Shown piece after piece: positions 50,813 through 60,078 of a stretch of 64,000 nucleotides of DNA. Source of the stretch: Clostridiales bacterium (GTDB lineage: Bacteria; Bacillota; Clostridia; Oscillospirales; Oscillospiraceae); NCBI GenBank assembly GCA_012521555.1, contig JAAYMC010000038.1:1-64000 (forward strand). Reading direction: 5' to 3'. Position 1 is the first letter of the stretch, and each line of letters begins with the position of its first letter. Below the pieces are notes generated by a model that saw only the letters and a program-made list of their open reading frames with translations, was not told where the DNA came from and ran no database searches. A program made the position numbers and the translations under genes.

Positions 50813-52138
50813 ATGAAAAAAGCAGTGGCACTCATTCTGACGTTGGTACTGGCGCTCACGCTCTTTGCGTGCGCATCCAACGACAAAACGCCAAGCTCGC
50901 CAGCACCGACACAATCCCCCACAGGCGGCGCGCCCGCGGCAGACGGTAAGAAGCCTTACCCGAACTGCAACGAGGACGGCTCTATCAATCTGGATAGAAT
51001 CGCGCACTACGACCCCGAGTACGACTACACGCAAAACGAAAAATTCAAGGTAACCTACATAACCCAGGACGGCGGCCCGCTGTACCAACAGTCTGCCGCT
51101 GCTTATGAGCACTGGGCTCCGCTGTTCAATATGGAGTGGGCCGGCTTCATCAGCTCCAACGGTGACGCCGACCTGTACATGACCAGCCTGCAGAACCAGC
51201 TGGACCAGGGCGTCAGGGGCTTTATCCTTGACCCGGACAGCACCATCTTCCCTGCCGTTGCCGATCTGATGGACGCTTATCCGGATTGCGCCTGGATGTC
51301 CCAGATGTCTGCTCCCCGTGACGGCACCTCCGGCGAAGGCGTTCCTCCGGGAGGCCACATGATCCACCCCTACGTTGGATTCGACAACTACGACGCCGGT
51401 GTGCAGGTTACCAACAAGCTCCTGCAGTGGAAAGAAGAAAACCTTCCTGACGTTGACTGGAAAGACATCGCTTTCCTCGCCATGGCCTTCTCCACGTCAC
51501 CCCAGCTCAACGACCGCGTCACCGCTTCCAAGGACATCTGGCTGAAGACGGCCGGCACTCTGGACAATTTCTTCATCGCCGACTGCGTCTCCACGGGCAT
51601 TAATCTCCAGGGCGGCATCGAGGCTGCCACGCCGATCATCACAACGAACGCATCCAGATATAAATACTGGCTCGTCCAGGGCCTGATCGACGACTTTGCC
51701 ATTGCGGCGGCCACGGTTCTTGACCAGCAGGGCCTGACCGACAACTCCTGCGTTGCCTGCTTCGGCGGCTCGGGACTCCAGATGCAGTGGGATGCCGGCA
51801 CACAGAACGCTTTCCGCTACGCGCTCTTCACCGCGCAGAACCTTTATGCGGAACCCATCATCGGCGCCGTCTACGCTTTCCTGATGGGCTGGGCAACTCC
51901 GGATACCATCTGGCCGAGCTGGGTCAAGTGGGATGACCACGGCACAAACGGTCACACCTACCCGCAGCTCCGCCTGCCCACCGTGTGGCTTGAGCCCGAT
52001 TCCTACAAGCACTATCTCGAGTGGACGGATATGTACGCCAAGGCCAATGCATACGATTATCCGCAGGAAGGCATCAATCTTGACGACTACTCTCCGTTCG
52101 TCGACAAGGTGCCCGACGATTACAAGAAACCGAACTAA
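50813..52138 (+). CDS. Sugar-type ABC transporter substrate-binding lipoprotein
   Basis: Lipobox TLFAC; periplasmic-binding-protein-like sequence; followed by ATPase and two RbsC-like permeases. Confidence 0.82.
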   Translation: MKKAVALILTLVLALTLFACASNDKTPSSPAPTQSPTGGAPAADGKKPYPNCNEDGSINLDRIAHYDPEYDYTQNEKFKVTYITQDGGPLYQQSAAAYEHWAPLFNMEWAGFISSNGDADLYMTSLQNQLDQGVRGFILDPDSTIFPAVADLMDAYPDCAWMSQMSAPRDGTSGEGVPPGGHMIHPYVGFDNYDAGVQVTNKLLQWKEENLPDVDWKDIAFLAMAFSTSPQLNDRVTASKDIWLKTAGTLDNFFIADCVSTGINLQGGIEAATPIITTNASRYKYWLVQGLIDDFAIAAATVLDQQGLTDNSCVACFGGSGLQMQWDAGTQNAFRYALFTAQNLYAEPIIGAVYAFLMGWATPDTIWPSWVKWDDHGTNGHTYPQLRLPTVWLEPDSYKHYLEWTDMYAKANAYDYPQEGINLDDYSPFVDKVPDDYKKPN

Positions 52139-52239
52139 CCATCTCCCCGATCGGAACGTCGGCATATACGAGCTAACGAAATTTGGACGGCGTTTATCGC
52201 CGTCCAAATTTCAAAGGAAAAAATCTGGCAGGTGAAAAC

Positions 52240-53734
52240 ATGACAAAATCACTGGAGTTTAGGGGAATCGGGAAATCTTTCCCCGGAGTGCGCGCCCTTG
52301 ACAACGTCAGCTTCCGGGCGGAGGGCGGAAAAGTGCTCGCGCTGCTGGGTGAAAACGGCGCCGGAAAATCGACGCTCCTTAAAATCATGAGCGGCGATCT
52401 GAAGGCCGACGAGGGCGAGGTCCTGCTCAACGGGCAAAAAAGTTGAGTTTCCCGGCCCTCGGGAGGCAATTGAGGCCGGAATCAGCGTCATCTACCAGGA
52501 GCGCCAGCTCATCCCCAGCATGTCCGTTATGGAGAACATATTTGCAGGGGCGCTTCCCAAGACGAAGCTCGGCCTGTTCGACAAGCGAAGGCTCTACAAC
52601 GAGGCGACGGAGATCATCAGGAAGTTCGGTCTGGACATTGATCCTTTAGAGCCTGTAGGACAGCTCAACATCGCGCACCAGCAGATGGTTGAGATCATGA
52701 AGGCGTACCGCAGAAATTCGGACATCATCGCCTTCGACGAGCCCACTGCTCCTCTGACAGAAAAAGAGATCAAAATCCTCTTTGAGCTCATCTTAAAGCT
52801 CAAGGAAGAGGGAAAGGTCGTCATCTACGTCTCCCACCGTCTCGCCGAAATCTTCCAGGTCACGGACGAAATCGTCGTCCTGAAGGACGGCAAGTTCGTC
52901 AAGACCCTGAAAACGTCCGAAACGACGGAGGCTGAGCTGATCAAGGCAATGGTAGGCAGAGACATCGGGGACACCTACGCAAACCTTAAGAGAAACGACA
53001 ACATCGGCGACGTCGTACTCGAGGTGGACAAGCTCAGCAATCTCGTGCTCAAAGACGTGAGCTTCAAACTGCGCCGCGGCGAAATCCTGGGTTTCGCGGG
53101 ACTGGTGGGCGCCGGGCGCACGGAGGTCGCGCGCGCAATCTTCGGAGTGGATCCGATTACAAGCGGAGAAATCAGGCTGGAAGGAAAGCCCGTGTCGTTT
53201 AAGAATCCCGGGGAAGCCATCCGCGCCGGCATCGCGCTTGCACCGGAGGACCGCAAGTACGAAGGCCTCGTCATGTTCCGCTCCATCAAGGATAACGTTG
53301 TCATGCCCGTCATCGATACTCTGAACAAGGGTATCTTCGTGGACAAAAACGAGCTTACCAAACTGGCGAATAAAGCCGTGGAGAAATACTCGATTAAAAC
53401 GCCCACCATTGACAAGAAAACATCGGAGCTGTCGGGCGGCAACCAGCAGAAGGTCATTCTGGGACGCTGGACAAACGAGAAAATGGTGACGAAGGTGCTG
53501 ATTCTCGACGAACCCACAAAGGGTATCGACGTGGGCGCCAAAGCGGAGATTTACCAGACCGTCTGCGACCTGGCCAGGCAGGGAATCGCCGTGATATACA
53601 TATCCAGCGAGCTGACGGAAGTTATCAACCTGGCTGACAACATTGTCGTAATGCGCAGAGGGCGCGTGACGGGTATCGTACCGCGCGAAGAAGCGACGGA
53701 AGAAAAAGTCCTTGCCCTGGCCATGCGTGATTAA
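52240..53734 (+). pseudogene. Sugar ABC transporter ATP-binding protein (RbsA/MglA-like), interrupted by +1 frameshift at 52436-52441
   Basis: 52240-52446 encodes [19 protein letters not shown]...[32 protein letters not shown] then TGA. The following frame continues as [34 protein letters not shown]... to LSGGNQQKVILGRW and ILDEPTKGIDVGAK. Confidence 0.85.
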
Positions 53735-53747
53735 GGAGGCGGAAACC

Positions 53748-54755
53748 TTGAGAAAAGAGAGCTTCTATAGAAAGTATATTCGCCCAATCATTACTCATAA
53801 AGTGTTTTCGCTTGTGATTATTCTCCTGGCGCTGGTTGTATTGTTTTCCATTTGGTCAGCGGCCCAAGGCAAGCAGTTCTTTAAAGCGAGCACCTTAAGA
53901 AACATTTTGAACTCCATTGTCTTAACGTCGTTTCTGACGATTGGCGCCGGCATGCTGCTCATAGCGGGCGATATGGACCTCTCCCAGGCGGCGGTAGGCG
54001 CTTTCGGAGGTATCGTTCTGGCCGCGTCAATCGTGTACTGGAAGCTGCCCTGGTTCGTGGGGATAATCATTTGCCTCCTGCTTTGCGGCGTTTTGGGCGC
54101 CATTAACGCGATCATGGTAACGCGGTACCGTTTCCCGTCCTTCATAGCAACGCTGGCGATGATGTCCATGGCGAAGGGTCTTATGTATATTTTCAGCACC
54201 ATCGGCAAGGGATCGGACGTCGCTTCCAATATCGCCGTCAACAACCCTTACCTTAACTTTATCGGCAAAGGCACCATCGGCCCCGTCCCCTTCGGAATCA
54301 TTGTCATGCTCGTCTTTTTCCTGGTCTACGGGATCCTATTAACAAAGACGAAAATCGGACTTAAAATCATGCTCATGGGCGGCAACAAGGCGGCCGCGAA
54401 TCTGGCGGGAATCAATTCCAAAAAAATATTGTTTGCCCTTTTCGTTAACGCATCGGTTCTCGCCGGCGTGGCCGGAATCTTCAGCACTGGCCGTCTCGGT
54501 CAGGGCTCGCTGCTTGCCCTGCAGACAAACCAGTTTTCCGGTCTTACGGCGGCGATTTTGGGCGGAATTTCGTTTGGCGGCGGCTCCGGCGGTATGGGGG
54601 GCGCGTTTGTCGGACTCCTGATTCTAAACACCTTCCAGATCGGCATGGGCGTTGTCGGCGTCAATCCGTACTGGGTCAACGTCTTCTCCGGCGTGATCCT
54701 GCTGATCGCTCTGGCGACGGACTTCATCTCCAGAAGACGCCTCAGGTCGGTATAA
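53748..54755 (+). CDS. Sugar-type ABC transporter permease (RbsC-like); probable TTG start
   Basis: AAGGAGG RBS before TTG 53748; LIAGDMDLSQAAVGAFGGIVLA, RYRFPSFIATLAMMSMAKGL, AILGGISFGGGSGGMGGAFVG. Confidence 0.9.
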   Translation: MRKESFYRKYIRPIITHKVFSLVIILLALVVLFSIWSAAQGKQFFKASTLRNILNSIVLTSFLTIGAGMLLIAGDMDLSQAAVGAFGGIVLAASIVYWKLPWFVGIIICLLLCGVLGAINAIMVTRYRFPSFIATLAMMSMAKGLMYIFSTIGKGSDVASNIAVNNPYLNFIGKGTIGPVPFGIIVMLVFFLVYGILLTKTKIGLKIMLMGGNKAAANLAGINSKKILFALFVNASVLAGVAGIFSTGRLGQGSLLALQTNQFSGLTAAILGGISFGGGSGGMGGAFVGLLILNTFQIGMGVVGVNPYWVNVFSGVILLIALATDFISRRRLRSV

Positions 54756-54770
54756 GTAGGAGGTAACATC

Positions 54771-55832
54771 ATGCAAAAGAGGAAAATTATTTCTCGCATA
54801 CTGCGGAATAAATCCACGCCGCTTATTGTGATTTTGATCATAATGTGCATCATCACCATGATCGTCAGCAGCGGCGTGCTGAAAGGCGAGCCGCTCAGCG
54901 CTATGTTTACCCGGGGATTTTTGTCCGGCGGCAATCTCATCGGCATTTTCAACAAGCTGGTCATCCAGGCCTTTATGATGTGCGGCATCGTCCTGTTGCT
55001 GATCGGCGGGAACATTGACCTCTCCGTCGCAGGCCAGGCCGGCCTGACGGCCATGGTATTCGCCTGGCTCTGTCAGAAAACAAGCCTCCACTGGATCATA
55101 ATCTTCCTGATCTGCGTCGTAATGGGGGCGATCCTGGGGCTGCTCAACACACTTCTGGTCAACCGCTTGAAATTCCCCTCGTTTATCGCGACCATCGGCA
55201 TGTCCTCGGTCTACGCGGGACTCTGCAATATCATGACCAAGGGCGACAACATCCAGATCAGCACTGCCAAACATGGGAGTTTCGTCACCATGGGCAGAGC
55301 CAACATCGGCGGCTGGCTTCCCGTTTTGTTTTTGGTCGCAGTCATCGTTCTCATCGCATATCAGTTTATATTGTCCAGGACCACGTTCGGACGAAGCCTC
55401 TATATGTGCGGCGGCAATTCCACCGCGGCGCGCCTGTCCGGCCTGAAGCCCGACAGAATACTTAGATTCCTGTTCCTGAATAACAGCATCCTTGCGGCCA
55501 TCGGCGGCCTCTTATGGGTGTCCCAGTATCAGCTTGCCAGCCCGACGGCCATCACCTCTTCCGGCATGGATTTCGAGGTCATTTCCGCCTCGGTCCTTGG
55601 CGGCGTGGCTTTTCACGGGGGCTCCGGGAGCATCGGCGGGGCATTTGTGGCGCTGATGGTGCTCAACGTCTTTGAAAACATGCTCCACGTCATGAACGTT
55701 CAGGACTACTACATCGTTTTCGCAACGGGCGCCATACTGGTCATCGCGCTCGGCATCGACTATATCAACGCCGAAAGGCGGCGCAAAGCTCTGTTGGTTG
55801 CGTCCATCTCCGGCGCATTGGAAACCAAATAA
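54771..55832 (+). CDS. Sugar-type ABC transporter permease (RbsC-like)
   Basis: LLIGGNIDLSVAGQAGLTAMV, LKFPSFIATIGMSSVYAGL, SVLGGVAFHGGSGSIGGAFVALM. Confidence 0.92.
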   Translation: MQKRKIISRILRNKSTPLIVILIIMCIITMIVSSGVLKGEPLSAMFTRGFLSGGNLIGIFNKLVIQAFMMCGIVLLLIGGNIDLSVAGQAGLTAMVFAWLCQKTSLHWIIIFLICVVMGAILGLLNTLLVNRLKFPSFIATIGMSSVYAGLCNIMTKGDNIQISTAKHGSFVTMGRANIGGWLPVLFLVAVIVLIAYQFILSRTTFGRSLYMCGGNSTAARLSGLKPDRILRFLFLNNSILAAIGGLLWVSQYQLASPTAITSSGMDFEVISASVLGGVAFHGGSGSIGGAFVALMVLNVFENMLHVMNVQDYYIVFATGAILVIALGIDYINAERRRKALLVASISGALETK

Positions 55833-55950
55833 CGTTTTGTCTCAAGCAAAACTGCGGGATCGCCGTACTTCGGTGGTCCCGTTCTTATTCCTTCATCTGT
55901 GCAGCCTGCTTACATCTTCCTGTATCCCTTCTCCCCTGCTCCGGCCGGTA

Positions 55951-56000
55951 TAAAAAGCCTGAGAAAACACGCAAAATCGTGTCATCTCAGGCTTTTTCAC
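55951..56000. terminator. Long hairpin between convergent operons
   Basis: AAAAAGCCTGAG...CACGcaaaatCGTG...CTCAGGCTTTTT. Confidence 0.75.
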
Positions 56001-56056
56001 ATTATCGGGTAAAAAGGGGCATAAACAGCTGCGCGTTAAAGCCGGCACAGCGTCAA

Positions 56057-57436
56057 TTATCCGCAGTAGACCGCAAAGACCGCTTTGTATAAATGGTAGG
56101 CGTCGAGCTTGGACGTAATCTCCCACGGCGCGTGCATGCTGAGGACGGGGACGCCTGCGTCAATCGTCGCGATGCCGCGGTTTGCCATGTACTTGGCGAC
56201 GGTGCCGCCGCCGCCCTGGTCCACTTTGCCCAGCTCGGCCATCTGCCAGCGCACGCCGTGCTTTTCAAACAGGGCGCGCAGCATCCCCACTGTCTCGGCT
56301 GACGCGTCCGACGAGCCGGCCTTCCCGCGGGAACCGGTAAATTTGAGCACGCCGATGCCGTAGTTGAGCCTTGCGCTGTTGTTCTTTTCGGAGACGTCGG
56401 CGTAGTTCGGGTCAAAGGCGTTGCACACGTCGGCGGACAGGCAGAAGGACTTCTCAAAGCAGTGGTGGAGCAAAACGCCCTGCGCGCGGCACAGGTCCGA
56501 GATAAACGCCTCGAACGCCGCCGACTGCATTCCCGTCACGCCGTCCGACCCAATCTCCTCCTTGTCCGTCAGCACGCACACGGCCGTCTTCTCCGGCGTG
56601 CCGATGTCCAACAGGGCGCGGAGGGCGGCGAAGGCGCAGACGCGGTCGTCCTGGCCGTACGCACCGATGAGGGAGCGGTCAAGCCCCGTGTCGCGGGCGC
56701 GCCCGGCGGGAACGGCCTCCAGCTCCGCGGAGAGGAAATCCTCCTCCGTGATGCCGTAGCGGTCGTAGAGCAATCTCAGCACGTTGTATTTCACGCGGTC
56801 TGAGTCCTTTTCCTCGCCAAACGGGCGGCTGCCGACGAGGATATTGAGGCCCTCGCCCGTAAACGCCTCGGAGAGCGTCTTTTTCGCCTGGTCCTTGTCG
56901 AGATGCGGGAGCAGGTCCGTGATATAGAAAACGGGGTCGCTCTCGTCTTCGCCGATGACGACGTCCACCGCCGTCCCGTCGCGGCGGACGACGACGCCGT
57001 GGAGAGAGAGCGGGATGGTCACCCACTGGTATTTTTTAATCCCGCCGTAGTAGTGCGTCTTGAAGAACGCAAGCTCCGTGTCCTCGTAGAGGGGGACCTG
57101 CTTTAAGTCGAGGCGCGGCGCGTCGACGTGCGCCGCGGTGATGTTGATGCCCTCGGAGAGGGGCTTTTCCCCGATGACGGCGAGCATGACCGCCTTGCCC
57201 TCGACCGTCTTGTACACCTTCATCCCGGGCCGGATCTCCATCCCCGCCTCATACGGCACAAATCCGCGCCCGGCGGCGAGCCTTACGGCGTATCTGACCG
57301 CCTCGCGCTCCGTTTTGGCCTCGTCGAGGAAGGTCTTGTATTCTTCGGCGTACCCGTAGGCGCGGTTTATTTCGTCTTCCGGGAGAATGTCGTATGCGTT
57401 TTTCTTTTTGAAAAACAGCTCGTCTCGCTCTGCCAT
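56057..57436 (-). CDS. M18-family aminopeptidase
   Basis: INITAAHVDAPRLDLKQVPLYED, GAYGQDDRVCAFAALRALLD, VLTDKEEIGSDGVTGMQS, SADVCNAFDPNY. Confidence 0.92.
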   Translation of the reverse strand: MAERDELFFKKKNAYDILPEDEINRAYGYAEEYKTFLDEAKTEREAVRYAVRLAAGRGFVPYEAGMEIRPGMKVYKTVEGKAVMLAVIGEKPLSEGINITAAHVDAPRLDLKQVPLYEDTELAFFKTHYYGGIKKYQWVTIPLSLHGVVVRRDGTAVDVVIGEDESDPVFYITDLLPHLDKDQAKKTLSEAFTGEGLNILVGSRPFGEEKDSDRVKYNVLRLLYDRYGITEEDFLSAELEAVPAGRARDTGLDRSLIGAYGQDDRVCAFAALRALLDIGTPEKTAVCVLTDKEEIGSDGVTGMQSAAFEAFISDLCRAQGVLLHHCFEKSFCLSADVCNAFDPNYADVSEKNNSARLNYGIGVLKFTGSRGKAGSSDASAETVGMLRALFEKHGVRWQMAELGKVDQGGGGTVAKYMANRGIATIDAGVPVLSMHAPWEITSKLDAYHLYKAVFAVYCG

Positions 57437-57469
57437 GTTTATACTCCTTTCCTTTAAGCGCTCAGCTCT

Positions 57470-58078
57470 TTACGCGGTCTGGTTCATCTTCGAGAGCATC
57501 TCGGTGAAAAACGCCCTGCAGCGCTGCCTGAATTCGTCCGACGTGGGCGCGTTGCTTTCAAGGACGCAGTCGCAGTTTTCAATGAAGAAAGACGCCGGTT
57601 TCTGCGCGGCCACGCGCATGCGCGCGTATTCTTCCGAAACGCCGTCGCGCTCCATAATGCGACGCACGCGCACTTCTTCCGGCGCCGTGACGCCGATGAG
57701 CACGTCGCAGCGCTCCCCCAGCCCGCTTTCGATGAGCGCGATCGCGTCAATGGCGGCGACGGAGACGTTCTCCTCCCGCCACTGCGCAAGCAGGCGGTCG
57801 ACTTCCTCCACGACGTAGCGGTGTGTGATGGCGTTGAGGTCCGCCAGCGCCTTTTCGTCCGCGAAGACAATGCGCCCGAGCGCCTTGCGGTCGAGCACGC
57901 CGTTTTGGATGACGCCGGGGAAACGGGCTTCTATTTCGCCGAGCATCGCCCGGTTCGTTTCAAGCATGTCATGATAGAGCGCGTCGCAGTCGATGACGCG
58001 CGCGCCAAATTCCTTCAGGACGCCCAGCACCGTCGTCTTCCCGCTGCCGGTGCCGCCCGTAATGCCTATTATAAACAT
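57470..58078 (-). CDS. coaE: Dephospho-CoA kinase
   Basis: IIGITGGTGSGKTTVLGVLKEFGARVIDCDALYHDML. Confidence 0.93.
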   Translation of the reverse strand: MFIIGITGGTGSGKTTVLGVLKEFGARVIDCDALYHDMLETNRAMLGEIEARFPGVIQNGVLDRKALGRIVFADEKALADLNAITHRYVVEEVDRLLAQWREENVSVAAIDAIALIESGLGERCDVLIGVTAPEEVRVRRIMERDGVSEEYARMRVAAQKPASFFIENCDCVLESNAPTSDEFRQRCRAFFTEMLSKMNQTA

Positions 58079-58110
58079 ACTGCCTCCGTATTATCGAAAA
58101 GGAATGCCCT

Positions 58111-58734
58111 TTATTTCACTTCCATGCCCAGCACGCGCTCGATTTCCGCCCTCTCAAGGCCTCCCTGCCGGAGAATCCTCGGCGGGGTGGCGGTCAGGTC
58201 CACAATCGTGGACTCAATCCCCAGCGCGCACTGTCCCCCGTCGATGACGGCGTCGATTTTCCCGTCGAACACGTCGAGCACGTCCTGCGCGCATTTCGGG
58301 CTCTTCTCGCCGGAGAGGTTGGCCGACGGCGCCGCAAGCGGCACGCCGGCTGTGCGGATGAGCCGGAGCGTCATCTCATGGTCCGGGCAGCGCACGCCGA
58401 CCGTGTCGCCCCCCGCCACCACGATGTCCGGCACCGCCTCGCTTCGCCATAAGACCATCGTCAGCGGCCCCGGCCAGAAGGCGTCGGCGAGAGCGTACGC
58501 CTCTTCGGGTATGCCGCGGCAAAAGCGCTCGACGTCCCGCATGGAGGCGACGAGCAGGCTGATGGGCTTCGTCTCCGGCCTGTTTTTCACCTCGTAAATC
58601 TTTTCAACGGCGCGCGCGTTCAGGCCGTTTGCGGCAAGGCCGTAGACCGTCTCCGTCGGCACGGCGACGAGCCCGCCGCCGAGAATGATTTCCGCCGCGA
58701 GGGGGATATTATCTGTTATTCTCCGTGTCGTCAT
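58111..58734 (-). CDS. L-threonylcarbamoyladenylate synthase (YrdC/Sua5 domain)
   Basis: GGLVAVPTETVYGLAANGLNARAVEKIYEVKNRPETKPISLLVAS; LAAPSANLSGEKSP; STIVDLT. Confidence 0.92.
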   Translation of the reverse strand: MTTRRITDNIPLAAEIILGGGLVAVPTETVYGLAANGLNARAVEKIYEVKNRPETKPISLLVASMRDVERFCRGIPEEAYALADAFWPGPLTMVLWRSEAVPDIVVAGGDTVGVRCPDHEMTLRLIRTAGVPLAAPSANLSGEKSPKCAQDVLDVFDGKIDAVIDGGQCALGIESTIVDLTATPPRILRQGGLERAEIERVLGMEVK

Positions 58735-58769
58735 AGCGCATCTTTCGCGTGTTGCGGCTTCCTTTCGCC

Positions 58770-59837
58770 TTATTCCTCCGGCTGCATCGCCGAGAGTTTT
58801 GCCGTCTGGTCCGCCAGCTGCAGGGCCTCGATGACTTCGTCCAGGTCGCCGTCGAGAATCTCGTCGAGCCGGTAGAGCGTCAGGCCAATCCGGTGGTCCG
58901 TCATGCGGCCCTGCGGGAAGTTGTAGGTGCGGATGCGCTCGGAGCGGTCGCCCGTTCCGACCTGGCTCTTCCGCTCGGCCGCCTGCGCCTCGATCTGTTT
59001 TCGCCGCTCCTGCTCGTACAGGCGCGAGACAAGGATTTTCATGGCGCGCTCGCGGTTTTTATGCTGGCTGCGCTCGTCCTGGCATTCGACGACCGTGCCC
59101 GTCGGGATGTGCGTGATGCGGATGGCCGACTCCGTCTTGTTGACGTGCTGCCCGCCGGCGCCGCTGGAGCGGAACGTGTCAATCTGCAGATCGGCGGGGT
59201 TTATCTCAAAGTCCACCTCTTCCATCTCCGGCAGCACGGCGACGGTGACGGTGCTCGTGTGGATGCGGCCGGACGACTCCGTGTCCGGCACGCGCTGGAC
59301 GCGGTGCACGCCGCTTTCGTATTTCAGGCGCGAGTACGCCCCCTCGCCGATGACGAGGAAGCTCACCTCGCGGATGCCGCCCAGCTCCGTCTCATTGATA
59401 TACGCCACTTCCGTCTTCCAGTGCATGCGGTCGGCGTACATGCAGTACATGCGGAACAGGCTCGCCGCAAACAGCGCCGCCTCGTCCCCGCCCGCCCCGC
59501 TGCGGATTTCGATGATGACGTTCTTCGAGTCGTTCGGGTCGCGCGGCAAAAGCAAAATCTTGATCTCCTTTTCAAGGCGCTCCATTTCGATTTTCGCCGC
59601 GTCGTACTCCTCCTGCGCGATCTCCTTCATCTCCGGGTCGGAGAGAAGCTCCTCCGCCTCCCTCTTGTTCTGCTCGGCGCGCTTGTATTTGCGGTACGCC
59701 TCGACAACAGGCGCGATGTCCTTCTGCTCGCGCGCGAGCTTTGCGTACATCGCGGGGTCTGTATAGACGGAGGGGTCCTGCATGCGCTTTTCAAGTTCCA
59801 GATATTTTCCTTCGATTTCTCTCAGTTTGTCGAACAT
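58770..59837 (-). CDS. prfA: Peptide chain release factor 1
   Basis: GGQ region [50 protein letters not shown]. Confidence 0.96.
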   Translation of the reverse strand: MFDKLREIEGKYLELEKRMQDPSVYTDPAMYAKLAREQKDIAPVVEAYRKYKRAEQNKREAEELLSDPEMKEIAQEEYDAAKIEMERLEKEIKILLLPRDPNDSKNVIIEIRSGAGGDEAALFAASLFRMYCMYADRMHWKTEVAYINETELGGIREVSFLVIGEGAYSRLKYESGVHRVQRVPDTESSGRIHTSTVTVAVLPEMEEVDFEINPADLQIDTFRSSGAGGQHVNKTESAIRITHIPTGTVVECQDERSQHKNRERAMKILVSRLYEQERRKQIEAQAAERKSQVGTGDRSERIRTYNFPQGRMTDHRIGLTLYRLDEILDGDLDEVIEALQLADQTAKLSAMQPEE

Positions 59838-60078
59838 AAACGACGTCCTTCGCTTTTATTTCATACCGTAATCAGCCAAAAAAGCCAATTTAAAATATTA
59901 ACACAGTCTCATTTTCTTGTAAACTCCCGCTCGCAAAACCATGCTGTCGACTTAAGCAAAAAGCGAGATTCTCGTCCTAAACACGCTTTATATGGCAAAC
60001 CCGCGCGCCCGCCCTCTTGAACGGCGGGCGTTTTGATGATACCATCGTCTCGACCTTCCGCCGGAGGAGCTGATACCC

